A DNA stretch of 44,578 bases from Microvirga massiliensis (GTDB lineage: Bacteria > Pseudomonadota > Alphaproteobacteria > Rhizobiales > Beijerinckiaceae). The position numbers and the translations under genes were made by a program. Shown in pieces: positions 17,860 through 25,992 of the stretch. A model generated the notes under the pieces. The model searched no databases and was not told where the DNA came from. It worked only from the letters and a program-made list of their open reading frames with translations. Position 1 is the stretch's first letter. The number at the start of each line of letters is the position of its first letter. Where the stretch lies: NCBI RefSeq assembly GCF_001006805.1, contig NZ_LN811350.1, positions 317,965-362,542 of the forward strand, read 5' to 3'.

Positions 17860-18264
17860 TCAGCGTACCGGCTTCGGCCAGAAGATCCACAGAAAGAAAG
17901 CGAGAACCGCGAGCCAGAACACGACGATCGCCGCCGCTCCAAGTCGACTCACCGGCCGTTCTGCCAGTCGCTCCGCCTCGGCACGAAACTCCACCATGAG
18001 CTCGGCGGGAATGAGCTTGATGGCCAGAATGATGCCAAGGGGAAGAATGATGATGTCGTCGAGATAGCCGAGCACCGGAATGAAATCCGGGATCAGATCG
18101 ATCGGCGAGAGTGCATAGGCAGCAACCGCCATGGCCACGAGCTTCGCATACCAGGGCACCCGGGGATCACGTCCCGCCAGCCACAAGGCGATCACATCCC
18201 GCTTGATCTCCCGCGCCCAGGCGCGGATGCGGTCGAACGCGCCGCGATCCAACTCATCGGCCAC
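17860..18264 (-). CDS. YkvA family (DUF1232) membrane protein
   Basis: A 134-aa protein of the DUF1232/YkvA family, function unknown. The conserved core AKLVAMAVAAYALSPIDLIPDFIPVLGYLDD (shown by its SPIDLIPD motif and the acidic DD end) lies at about 45-75, followed by a second hydrophobic stretch and a C-terminal membrane helix (AAIVVFWLAVLAFFLWIFW). A GTG start at 18264 is chosen because GGAGGAA lies 6 nt upstream; the longer open frame to 18348 has no such site. The IPD-containing loop is the family hallmark. Confidence 0.85.
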   Translation of the reverse strand: MADELDRGAFDRIRAWAREIKRDVIALWLAGRDPRVPWYAKLVAMAVAAYALSPIDLIPDFIPVLGYLDDIIILPLGIILAIKLIPAELMVEFRAEAERLAERPVSRLGAAAIVVFWLAVLAFFLWIFWPKPVR

Positions 18265-18340
18265 AGTCGATTCCTCCGAGGCTCGCTTCGCTGCGCCTGC
18301 ACGGCAAGCATCGGAGCGCATTGTGGCTCGGGCATCATCC

Positions 18341-18363
18341 GCGGACAATGAGCGATTGTCCGC
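18341..18363. promoter_or_regulatory. Perfect 9-bp palindrome upstream of the DUF1232 gene
   Basis: GCGGACAAT and ATTGTCCGC flank a 5-nt spacer, about 77 nt before the GTG start. No U-run follows on either strand. The spacing fits an operator for a dimeric regulator, but it could equally be an RNA hairpin. No known consensus is recognised. Confidence 0.35.
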
Positions 18364-18526
18364 AGGCGCGAGATGCTGGCGTTCTTCATTTCAGGCGTGC
18401 AATCGAGGAGAGCGCGGTCGTTTCTCATATGCAAGGCGAGGGTGGCTGCGCCGCATCGCCAGCATCCGCGCCCGTTCGGATTATGCGGACGCCGGATCCT
18501 TCCGTCTGCCGCTCGTCGAAAAGACG

Positions 18527-19714
18527 TCATTCCGGCTGTGAGCGCGAGCCGAGACGCACGAGCAGGATCAGCGATGCTGCAAGCGCAAGAGCGGCCACTA
18601 AAGCAGAGACGTACAGCGCTGCCCGGTCGCCGAACCGGTCAATGAGGAAAGCGTAACTGATCGGTGCGGTCGCCGAGACCACGAAGCTTGGCGCGGTCAA
18701 ACGTCCGACCAGCGCACCGTAGGAACGAGGATCGAACAGAACGAGGGGCTGCGTCCCGCGCACGATCGTGAGGAGACCGTTGCCGGCCCCGTAGCCGAAC
18801 GCGAAGATCAGTCCGGCCCAGACAGAGGCTCCACTGAGCAGGCCGGCCAGGAAGCAGAAGGGCAGAATGCCCGTCGCTAGGACGCCCAGGCGCAGCGGGC
18901 TCACGTTCCTGCCGAACAGGACATCGCCGAGCCGCGCGAGGGATTGCCCAATTCCTCGAAAGGTCGCGACCCACACGGCCAGTGCGCCGGCCATGCCGAG
19001 ACCCGTCATGAGGCCGATCATGTGGGCCGACATCCCCGTATTGAGAAAACTGCCGAGCATCACGATCAGGGCATAGAGTGCCTGAGCGAGCCTCCGCTCG
19101 CCGGCCGTGCGCGTGAGCGGGGAGACCGTCACGGGCGTCGTGGCCATCCGTTTGATATCGCCGCGGGAGCGAGGCACCGCCAGATGCAGCGGCAGCGTCA
19201 GGAGCGCGATACCCGCATAGGCCAGGGCCGCACCGCGCCACCCGAAGGCCTCGGCGAACACAAGTCCGACCGGCCAGAACACGGTCGAAGCCAAGCCGCC
19301 GAGAAGCGTGATCTGTGAAATGGAAGGTCTTGCCGAAGCTCCGCCGATGAACACCAGTGTCGCGAAGGCCGCCTCGTAGAGCGTCATGCGCATTCCGACG
19401 CCGAGGACGATCCAGGACAGCATGTAGACCGCGATCCCGTGCGAGATGCTGAGCCCGATGCATCCGAGCGCCAGAACGACCGACCCGAGCGCCATGACGC
19501 CGCGGCCGCCACTGCGGTCGATCAGCCGCCCCACGAGAGGCGAGACGAGCCCCATGACCACGAGCGCGACCGAGAAGCCGCTATAGGTGAGCGTCGATGA
19601 CCAGCCGAGATCGGCAGCAATCCGGTCACCCAGGACGCCGATCAGATAATACGAGCTGCCCCAGCACAGAAGCTGGGACCATCCGAGCAACCAGACCAGA
19701 CGAGGGGTGATCAC
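18527..19714 (-). CDS. MFS transporter
   Basis: A 395-aa major facilitator superfamily permease with about 12 membrane helices. The loop 2-3 motif is seen as GLVSPLVGRLIDRSGGRGVM, the family's G-x-L-x-D-R pattern. Substrate cannot be told. Start is GTG 19714, the first possible codon after an in-frame stop; no strong ribosome binding site is visible, so it may begin slightly downstream. Gene neighbours give no clue to substrate. It resembles the monocarboxylate-type MFS branch by its N-terminal WSQLLCWGSSYYLIGVL, which is only suggestive. Confidence 0.9.
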   Translation of the reverse strand: MITPRLVWLLGWSQLLCWGSSYYLIGVLGDRIAADLGWSSTLTYSGFSVALVVMGLVSPLVGRLIDRSGGRGVMALGSVVLALGCIGLSISHGIAVYMLSWIVLGVGMRMTLYEAAFATLVFIGGASARPSISQITLLGGLASTVFWPVGLVFAEAFGWRGAALAYAGIALLTLPLHLAVPRSRGDIKRMATTPVTVSPLTRTAGERRLAQALYALIVMLGSFLNTGMSAHMIGLMTGLGMAGALAVWVATFRGIGQSLARLGDVLFGRNVSPLRLGVLATGILPFCFLAGLLSGASVWAGLIFAFGYGAGNGLLTIVRGTQPLVLFDPRSYGALVGRLTAPSFVVSATAPISYAFLIDRFGDRAALYVSALVAALALAASLILLVRLGSRSQPE

Positions 19715-19860
19715 GAAGTGCTGCTAGTAGACGCGTTGGGCGACCGACGATTGCCGAGGGTTCGATCACATGTCAGCGCGTCTGTAGCATGCTCTCATCC
19801 GGAGGCGATCGAAATCAGTGCTGGTTTTGCTGTGATCTTCGGAGGGCGCGGTGTTTCCCT

Positions 19861-19891
19861 CCTCACCCGGACGTTTCGCGTCCGGGTGAGG
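19861..19891. terminator. Perfect 13-bp hairpin
   Basis: CCTCACCCGGACG pairs completely with CGTCCGGGTGAGG around the 5-nt loop TTTCG. It lies between the MFS start (19714) and the end of the small minus-strand ORF at 19930, so it could end a transcript of the latter. There is no U-run. Confidence 0.5.
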
Positions 19892-19929
19892 GTGGCAGCG
19901 CCGACGTCGCAGGCACAGCCCGCCGTCCA

Positions 19930-20124
19930 TCATGTCACCGCACGAGGAGATAACTCATTCTCGTTGCGCTTGCGGGCAGCACGGGCCTCTTCGACGAGCG
20001 CGGTCTGCTGTTCTGTCACCGAACGACATATGGCATCAGGATCGTCCGGACGGCCTTTTGCCGTCACATGGGCTCGGGACAGATTCCAAGGACAGAAAAG
20101 AGGGCTGCGAGCGCTGCGCGTCAT
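19930..20124 (-). CDS. Small hypothetical protein (64 aa)
   Basis: Not recognised. The ATG at 20124 has ACGGAG 9 nt upstream. The product begins MTRSARSPLFCPWNLSRAHV and ends with a charged, probably helical segment (TEQQTALVEEARAARKRNEN). No membrane segment or known motif is visible. Support comes only from the ribosome binding site, the Glu/Arg helix and the hairpin after its end. It may be spurious. Confidence 0.3.
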   Translation of the reverse strand: MTRSARSPLFCPWNLSRAHVTAKGRPDDPDAICRSVTEQQTALVEEARAARKRNENELSPRAVT

Positions 20125-20310
20125 GGCTTCGCTCCGTAAGTGCCTTCCGGTCAAATGGAATCTGATCCGTTGTGCGTCAGAGTTCAACGGGATCAAAAGA
20201 GTGATGACGTATAGGCGGGGAGCAACTCCACCGCCCACGATCTCATAACGGCTGTGGCATTCCTGGGGATCAGCCTCACCCACGAATGGTGTCGCTGACA
20301 GAAGCCTCGG

Positions 20311-20601
20311 CTAAGCGACTAATGATAGGATCCGAGAGTGGAGGGCGGTCAGCTGTCGGACGTAGGGCTCTCGCCGTTCTCTATGATGAGCCATAAGCCT
20401 CTCGATTGCTCTTTGCTTGAGGACTTCCTCCATCGAACTGGCCCGGGCCGCTTCGAGATCGCGCTCGAAGGCGAAATCGATATCGGCCAGCGTGGCCAGA
20501 AGAGATTGCAGCAATGGCTTGAGTTCACCCGGGTAGGTCGCGGATGGTTCGAAATCGTCCTCGGAGGGGCGGACCTGGGCTCCGGCTGTTGCAGCGTTCA
20601 T
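20311..20601 (-). CDS. Small helical protein of unknown function, paralogue A
   Basis: A 96-aa cytoplasmic-looking protein. ATG 20601 follows GAGGAGACCC, a strong ribosome binding site. After a low-complexity N-terminus (to about residue 25) comes a mostly helical region: LKPLLQSLLATLADIDFAF, EEVLKQRAIERL and EPYVRQLTALHSRI. The same pattern occurs in the ORF at 25461-25799 (LxxLLxxLxDID, EALKQEVLRTL, APYVRRLTALHKRM), so the two are diverged paralogues. No known family is recognised. The A/B pair suggests a real, maintained gene. Confidence 0.75.
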   Translation of the reverse strand: MNAATAGAQVRPSEDDFEPSATYPGELKPLLQSLLATLADIDFAFERDLEAARASSMEEVLKQRAIERLMAHHRERREPYVRQLTALHSRILSLVA

Positions 20602-21039
20602 GGGTCTCCTCAATCTTTAATTCATTATTCGAGAGGCCATGGCCTTCCCGTTTGACGTAGGTGCCCGGTGGTAATTCGGGACGTGCGCTCGAGGTCTGTC
20701 GCTTGCGATCGGTCGGGGTCCGGCAGCTACAAGGCTCCGGGACGATACACATTGGACGTGACGTTATGACGACGGTACGAACGTGACGCGCACCGATTCA
20801 TCGACGTGCGAGGCACTATACGTGCACATGTGTCAGGTCTTTGTTGCGGTAATATTGCGTGCCTGCAATCGTCGATTTGTGCAGTTCTTGCAGGTGCGAA
20901 CGGCCAGTATGATCGGGCTGGCGAATTCTGGAACGAAGGTTGTGCGGGGATTGGAAAAGCGAGAGCGTGTGGCACTCCAGGTGTCGCGCGGGTTCTGGCA
21001 ATGGTGTCGCCGCGCGATGCCAACCTGGATCTTTCAAGC

Positions 21040-21197
21040 CATCCAGGAGCGCATCGGTCGGAGGGTAGATTGCTTCGCCTCCGGCTCGCAAGGACGGGAG
21101 TGGCACCGCCTCAGGCTGGACGACTGCGGCGGCTCGCAATGACGAGGAGACAGCGGGATGGGCTCTGCGCGCCGCCTGCGGCTCGCAACGACAAGGC
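21040..21197. repeat. Dispersed repeat, partial and degenerate copies (R4)
   Basis: A half unit (AGCGCATCGGTCGGAGGGTA through GGCTCGCAAGGACGGG, 21040-21097) is followed by two further ends, 21125-21144 (GGCTCGCAATGACGAGG) and near 21178-21195 (GGCTCGCAACGACAAGG). The left end of the unit is missing. The flanks, 20602-21039 and 21198-21327, show no convincing gene on either strand. Confidence 0.7.
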
Positions 21198-21327
21198 GGG
21201 TCCTCACGACAATAAACAGCGCGCAGCATCGCACCTTGTCCCAAACCGGCACTCCCCTCAGGATGGGCACGTACGACATCCCGGCCCAACAGGCCGCAAC
21301 GGTGCCGAGCTCTTTCGGGAGAGTAGA

Positions 21328-21420
21328 CTACCAGCGGCTCAAATCGTCGAGGCTGATGATGAAGTTGACCCAGGCCGATGCGATAGCCGCGGCGAGGATA
21401 ACCGCATTGAACCAGAACAT
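21328..21420 (-). CDS. Putative 30-aa single-pass membrane miniprotein
   Basis: ATG 21420 is preceded by CCGGAGACGGCC, a plausible ribosome binding site. The 30 residues begin MFWFNAVILAAAIASAW, one hydrophobic helix with aromatic residues at the boundary, and end with SLDDLSRW. It lies 90 nt beyond the terC stop on the same strand and might be co-transcribed with it. Too short for homology to be judged by eye; conservation is the test. Confidence 0.35.
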   Translation of the reverse strand: MFWFNAVILAAAIASAWVNFIISLDDLSRW

Positions 21421-21510
21421 GGCCGTCTCCGGCACGTCGGAGCAGCATCGCCGGCTTTCGCGCGGCGCGCCCGCTCCGTGGGATTTCCATAAGCGGGAGC
21501 GTTGCGGGCG

Positions 21511-22194
21511 CTAAGCACGTTCGGCGACCGAGCGGCGGCGAAGCAGATAGGCTATGCCCAGCACGGCTACTGCCGTCAGGGCCGCCACCGGCAATTCGGC
21601 CTGGTGCACCGTCTCTCCGCCGAGATGGGTGACGATCCAGGGATCCGACAGGAACATTTCGCCCGCGACCCATCCGAGGAGTGCGGCACCCGCCCAGACG
21701 AGCACCGGAGCCCGCTCCAGGATCGCCATGATCAGCGCTGCACCCGCGACGATCAGGGGAATCGAGATCGCCAGCCCGAGCACGAGGAGCACAGTCGAGT
21801 CGTTCGCGACTGCGGCGATCGCAAGGACGTTGTCGAGGCTCATCACGGCGTCGGCGATCGCGATCGTCCAGACCGCCTGCCAGAGGCGATCCGTCTCCTT
21901 GATGGCGTCCTCGTCATTCTCCTCTTCGAGAAGCAGCTTCACGGCAATCCAGAAGAGGAGCGCACCTCCGATGATCTTCAGAAGGGGAGTCGAAAGGAGG
22001 CTTGCGACAGCGACCGTGAAGATGATCCGCAGGACGACTGCGACGCCGGCACCCAGAACCATGCCGGCGCGGCGCTTGGACTCTGGCAGGCCCCTGCACG
22101 CGAGGGCGATGACGACGGCATTGTCGCCGGACAGGATCACATTAATCCAGATGATCCCGAAAACTTTCAGGAGTTGAGGCGCGAGTGTTTCCAT
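21511..22194 (-). CDS. TerC family integral membrane protein (YjbE-like)
   Basis: Member of the TerC/LysE-like superfamily, whose studied members export Mn2+ or related ions or help load exported metalloenzymes. The 227-aa product from ATG 22194 has about seven helices. The diagnostic acidic motifs are present twice: INVILSGDNAVVIALA (about residues 16-31) and AVMSLDNVLAIAA (about 115-127). A GTG three codons upstream is an alternative start. Substrate is inferred from family only. No yybP-ykoY (Mn) riboswitch is apparent upstream. Confidence 0.88.
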   Translation of the reverse strand: METLAPQLLKVFGIIWINVILSGDNAVVIALACRGLPESKRRAGMVLGAGVAVVLRIIFTVAVASLLSTPLLKIIGGALLFWIAVKLLLEEENDEDAIKETDRLWQAVWTIAIADAVMSLDNVLAIAAVANDSTVLLVLGLAISIPLIVAGAALIMAILERAPVLVWAGAALLGWVAGEMFLSDPWIVTHLGGETVHQAELPVAALTAVAVLGIAYLLRRRSVAERA

Positions 22195-22336
22195 GACATT
22201 CACTGACCGTCGGTCGATCGGCAGCTCCAAGCTGCGCCCGCCATGGCAGGGCCGGCGATGCTGGCACTGAGCCGTTCTCGTTCGAGGAGTCGCTTGGCGG
22301 CGCACCCGGCTCGGGCGCGCTAACAGTGAGCAGCCC

Positions 22337-22722
22337 TCAGGCGTGCTCGGCGCAGATTTCCATCATGCGCAAGGCGGCCCGGTTGCCGGGGCCGCACAAG
22401 GGCCGTGTGTCGGACGCGTTTGCCATGAACGCAGGAATGTCGGGGCCGTCACACGTGCATCGAGGCCAGCATAACGCACCGTGACCGTATCGGCGGGGTC
22501 ACCACCGGAATCCCTCCAGGAGCTGGCGAGATCCTCCGACGGGTCGGAGTCTGCCTCATCCCAAAGGGCTGCAATTGCATGATCCGAGGCAGCAGCTGGC
22601 CAAGAGCCTTGGTTCCCGGCGACAAGCGGGAGAAAGGCGAGCAAGAACAGGGCAAGAATCGCCCGGGCGATACTGGTGTGGCGGTGCGGACACGCTGATA
22701 CGTGTTTCAGCTGAGCACCCAA
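22337..22722 (-). pseudogene. Small exported protein with an apparent frameshift
   Basis: The open frame from 22722 begins with a basic segment and a signal-like hydrophobic stretch (IARAILALFLLAFLPLVAG), then an acidic region ending TVTVRYAGLDAR. Around 22440-22455 coding character moves to another minus frame: codons there are strongly GC-rich at third position and read DGPDIPAFMANASDTRPLCG on to a stop at 22337, with three Cys. The first frame beyond that point has mixed third positions. One indel would join both into a single exported protein of about 125 aa. Function unknown; a sequencing error would look the same. Confidence 0.4.
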
Positions 22723-23018
22723 AGCTGATGGCCGTTCCTGAGAATCTTAGGTAGGCACAGGACCATCTGCCGGCAACCTCTCGGATTGCGCAATCCGACC
22801 GGCGCTCCGATCCGGCACGGGAAGCGACAGGCGGAGCCCGAAGTGATCATGAAGAACACCGGCGCATCGGCCGATCCCGGAGCCCTCCGCTCCGCTTTGT
22901 CCTCCGAAGGCCGAGGCTTGGTCACTTTGCTTTGCAGGCGCAAAGTTGGCCGAGCTTCAACGATCCTAATCAATTAGTGTTGGGCCCGTTCGAAGCATTC
23001 CTCGGTGCGGGGTGGCAA

Positions 23019-23044
23019 GGAACTCACGGGCTCTCATCCCGGTT
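23019..23044 (+). promoter_or_regulatory. Possible EcfG-type stress promoter of the glycine-zipper gene
   Basis: GGAAC, a 17-nt spacer, then GGTT, against the consensus GGAAC-N16/17-CGTT: one mismatch. It lies 36 nt before the ATG at 23080. The bases 22723-23018 before it show no gene. Confidence 0.35.
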
Positions 23045-23079
23045 GAGCCTCCATAGCGCGGGTTCGAAGGAGGCTTCCC

Positions 23080-23403
23080 ATGAAGATACCTGTTCTTTGT
23101 GCTGCTTTTGGCCTTACCCTTCTCATCGCTCCGGCGGCGGCGCATGCGCAAGGGATCGTGCGCGGAGCTGAACAGGGCGCCGCAGTCGGCAACCGCGCGG
23201 CGGGCCCGGTCGGCGGAGCAGTTGGTGGAGCCGTCGGCGGGGTCGCCGGAGGCGTTGCAGGCGGCGTCAAGGGTGTACTCGGCATTCCTCAGAACACGAG
23301 CTCGACCAGGAGCGTCCACCGGCACAACACCAGAACCGTTCACGCTTCCCAGCCAACCCACACGACGAAAACCGTCCAGAAGTCCAGAACCGTTCATCGG
23401 TAA
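23080..23403 (+). CDS. Exported glycine-zipper small protein
   Basis: A 107-aa protein with a clear Sec signal peptide (about 1-24, ending AAAHAQ), a Gly/Ala/Val zipper (GPVGGAVGGAVGGVAGGVAG) and a Thr/Ser/His/Arg-rich tail (SVHRHNTRTVHASQPTHTTK). ATG 23080 has GAAGGAGG at ideal distance. Likely periplasmic or associated with the outer membrane; the zipper could mediate oligomerisation in a bilayer. Function unknown. It differs from the lipoprotein at 13.2 kb in lacking a lipobox. It may be a stress-response gene given the upstream GGAAC/GGTT element. Confidence 0.75.
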   Translation: MKIPVLCAAFGLTLLIAPAAAHAQGIVRGAEQGAAVGNRAAGPVGGAVGGAVGGVAGGVAGGVKGVLGIPQNTSSTRSVHRHNTRTVHASQPTHTTKTVQKSRTVHR

Positions 23404-23424
23404 CCGCTAAGAGGGGGCACTTCT

Positions 23425-23450
23425 AGCGCCGAGCCGCGACGCTCGGCGCT
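23425..23450 (+). terminator. 10-bp hairpin after the glycine-zipper gene
   Basis: AGCGCCGAGC pairs perfectly with GCTCGGCGCT around a 6-nt loop, 21 nt after the stop codon. No U-run follows, so this is a terminator-like hairpin only. Confidence 0.5.
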
Positions 23451-23664
23451 GATCCGGCCGGCATTGCCACGGCCCGGATTGCCTCCAGGTGCGCGGACCT
23501 ATGAACCGCCAATCGTTGGCTCCGGTCCCGGACAGCGGGAAAATCGGCTCCCCCTGCAAAGCGCAAGCCAGGTGGAGTCGTCGGCCACTCTGGCCCGTGT
23601 CAGCACGCATGATGTGCCCCGCTCCGAGAGGCCCAACCTGAATCCGACGATCCTCACTTGGCGG

Positions 23665-23841
23665 TTATAACCTCGAGGTCGGTAACAATCGTGCAAACAC
23701 GCTTCGCGAGCACAGTGCTACGATGAGGAGCATGGCACCGACACACAGGTAGGCAAAGGATAGCGAGGCGATCTCGCCCAGCATAACGCCGATGAGGGCT
23801 GCAATAATGACCGGCTCCAGGCTGGCAAAGCCGGGAAGCTT
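23665..23841 (-). pseudogene. C-terminal remnant of a duplicated MFS transporter
   Basis: In frame from 23838 to the stop at 23665 the minus strand encodes IASLSFAYLCVGAMLLIVAL and CSRSVFARLLPTSRL, nearly the same as the C-terminus of the intact MFS at 25993 (FASLPFAFLCVAAMLLIVAL, CSRSVFARLSPAPRS). DNA similarity continues some bases past the stop in both copies, and a stop codon at 23839-23841 closes the frame on the 5' side. Only the last helix and part of the one before remain. It is a relic of duplication of the MFS gene or of local rearrangement. Confidence 0.8.
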
Positions 23842-23889
23842 TCATCCGAGCAAGCGCGGTGATTGCAGGCGAGACTAGCGTCGCCGATA

Positions 23890-24912
23890 CTAACCACCCG
23901 ACCTGAATTGCACGAGCCAGCGGTCGGCTGCACGACGACCGGCGTCGCGGAGTTCGATCAGGAACTCCCAATCGAGATTGAGCGCACTCGACTGACTCAA
24001 TTTCGGGAATTCCGTTTCGGCCGAAATGTGATGAATCCGCAGCTTCTGCAATTTGCCGGACAGGCGCGACCCTTCGCTATCGTTGGCGGCGAGTTTCGTC
24101 ATCGCGGCAAGAGCCTCCATCTCGCGCACCAGAGAGCTGTTGAACGTAATCTGTTCCATGCGCCGGGAGATTTCTGCAGGCGAAGTCGGCATCTCCAACC
24201 CGACCGAGGGCATGATCTGCACGACGAGAGCGTCGGAAGCGCGCGTTGTCGACACGAGGGGAAAGAGGGGAGGGTTGGCCGTGTAGCCGCCGTCCCAGTA
24301 GGCTTCGCCGTTGATAGTCACGGCGTGGTGAAGCAGGGGAAGACACGTCGAAGCGAGGATCACGTCGAGGGTGACGGCCTTCTCGCGAAAGATGCGTAAG
24401 CGACCATCCCGCACGCGGGTGGCTGCGATCAGCAATCGCAGACCGGAGCGATCCCTGAGGGCGTCGAAATCGATATCTTTCGACAGGATCGTGCGAAGTG
24501 GATGGAGGTTGAAGGGGTTGAACTGGTAAGGCGACAGAACCCGTGCCGCGAGAGCGACGGCCATGCCGGCCCTAGCCCGCGGCGCCGCTTCGCTGGCTCG
24601 CCGCCAGAACCGCGCGAGCCGCACCTTGGCGGCTTCCGGCCCGCCCTCCCTCAATCCTGATGCGAGGAGGACGGCATTGACCGCACCGGCGCTCGCGCCA
24701 CTGACGGCATCATAGGCGATATCTTCACTCTCGAGCAGCCGGTCGAGGACGCCCCAGGTGAAGGCTCCGAACGATCCACCTCCTTGCAGGGCCAGCGAGA
24801 GACGTCTTCTGGTCGGCTTCGCCCGGGCACCTCTGCGCACGAGGACCGGGGCCGGGTGGCCGGCCTGCTCGAGCCGGCGGCGCTGGACGGAGTTCTCGGA
24901 CGGGATCTTCAT
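23890..24912 (-). CDS. Patatin-like phospholipase
   Basis: Putative lipid acyl hydrolase with a Ser-Asp dyad. The 340-aa product has the oxyanion loop GGGSFGAF (44-51), nucleophile elbow GASAG with Ser74, and the catalytic Asp in DGG (207-209). There is no signal peptide, so action is cytoplasmic or at the inner face of the membrane. ATG 24912 is preceded by AAGGGGGCCGAC, a good site. A perfect EcfG-type promoter lies just upstream, implying general-stress induction. Related proteins in this group sit near polyhydroxybutyrate genes; a phasin is encoded 4 kb away, though not adjacent. Confidence 0.92.
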   Translation of the reverse strand: MKIPSENSVQRRRLEQAGHPAPVLVRRGARAKPTRRRLSLALQGGGSFGAFTWGVLDRLLESEDIAYDAVSGASAGAVNAVLLASGLREGGPEAAKVRLARFWRRASEAAPRARAGMAVALAARVLSPYQFNPFNLHPLRTILSKDIDFDALRDRSGLRLLIAATRVRDGRLRIFREKAVTLDVILASTCLPLLHHAVTINGEAYWDGGYTANPPLFPLVSTTRASDALVVQIMPSVGLEMPTSPAEISRRMEQITFNSSLVREMEALAAMTKLAANDSEGSRLSGKLQKLRIHHISAETEFPKLSQSSALNLDWEFLIELRDAGRRAADRWLVQFRSGG

Positions 24913-24953
24913 GTCGGCCCCCTTGTGCACTGCAGCATCTCATTTCGATGCTC

Positions 24954-24978
24954 AACGTTCCGTGGGGGCGCGTGTTCC
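24954..24978 (-). promoter_or_regulatory. EcfG (general stress sigma factor) promoter of the patatin gene
   Basis: The minus strand reads GGAAC, 16 nt, CGTT, an exact match to the alphaproteobacterial EcfG consensus. The -10 element ends 42 nt before the patatin ATG, giving a short leader that still holds its ribosome binding site. Confidence 0.7.
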
Positions 24979-25460
24979 GAAAGCGCCCTGCGACAGTCGG
25001 TTCCGGGCAGAAACTGACTGCGCAATAGGCATTCGGGCTAATTTTCAGCCGATTTTGGAGAAGGCGAGCGTTTAGCGGGTGGACGTGATGGATGCTGCGT
25101 TGCAGCGAACAGACGCTCGTCTCCGGCACCGAGCCATCTCGGAAGAGTACATCAGCAGCATCGCCAGCATCGGCAGGGCATGTTCACCCCCTAGGCTCCT
25201 CTCGCGCCGGGCTGCGATACACGAGCCGAGGTGATCCGGCCGCGTCCGCACGGTCCGGATTGCCTTGAAACGTGCACTGATGAGGCATCACCTGCGAGTG
25301 GCTTCGGGGCTACGCAAGGAGTCAGCGTCCTCCCGCAAGTCTGACTGCCACGTAAAACAACAGAGTGATCGCCGGCGGTACCACGACGCCCCGCCAGCGG
25401 GCAACTTCGGCAGATCGGACGGAGCCAGGAGCTTATTCGAGAGGTCATCATCAGCCCGCA
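24979..25460. other. Gene-free stretch
   Basis: Several short open frames cross this region on both strands but none has a supported start, family motif or consistent codon use. A 51-codon plus-strand frame from GTG 25081 (VDVMDAALQRTDARL) was considered too weak to call. Confidence 0.4.
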
Positions 25461-25799
25461 TCAGGAGTCCTGCAAGGATTGCGGAACCGTTGCTGCCATC
25501 CGTTTGTGAAGCGCCGTCAATCGGCGGACGTAAGGAGCCCGGCACTCCTCGTGACGTTGCCGGAGCGTTCTGAGCACCTCCTGCTTGAGCGCCTCGGGAA
25601 CCCCGCTGTTCCTGACCGTCTCCAGGTCGCCGTCATAGGAACCGTCGATGTCTTCCAAGGCCGCCAAGAGGGCCTGGAAGGCCGACAGGACGTTTGGCAA
25701 GCATCCGCGGGCGGAACTCAGCTCGGTGCCGAGGGCGCCACGTTCACCGTTGTAAGCCAAAGAGCTCTCTCCATCGCCGAAACGGGAGAGGCCTCGCAA
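25461..25799 (-). CDS. Small helical protein of unknown function, paralogue B
   Basis: Up to 112 aa, paralogous to the gene at 20311-20601 over about 70 residues: ALLAALEDIDGSYDGDLE, EALKQEVLRTLRQRH and APYVRRLTALHKRM align with matching segments there. The start is uncertain: TTG 25799 is the first codon, while TTG 25760 has GGAGAGAGC just upstream; no ATG is available. Helical, with no membrane segment. It precedes no partner on its strand within 300 nt. Conservation of the PYVRxLTALH block between copies suggests a binding surface. Confidence 0.65.
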   Translation of the reverse strand: MRGLSRFGDGESSLAYNGERGALGTELSSARGCLPNVLSAFQALLAALEDIDGSYDGDLETVRNSGVPEALKQEVLRTLRQRHEECRAPYVRRLTALHKRMAATVPQSLQDS

Positions 25800-25992
25800 A
25801 TGTGGTGCCAGACCGAGGCTTGCGCCTCCTGCATGCAGGGAGCAAAGGCGGCAAAGCGGTTATCGCTGCCAAGCTGACGTAGTCCCAGCCCGTTATCTCC
25901 GTGGCGCACAGCAGGCCAAAGCTTTGCTGGTGGGACGATCCTGTCGAGCAAGAGGGAATTGGATCCGGATGTCTTCGACGCTCCCTTGGGGG

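Noticed and set aside
20816..21673. 285-aa minus-strand ORF across the repeat and into the terC region
   Set aside because: It crosses repeat units and overlaps terC in another frame; no domain or ribosome binding site.
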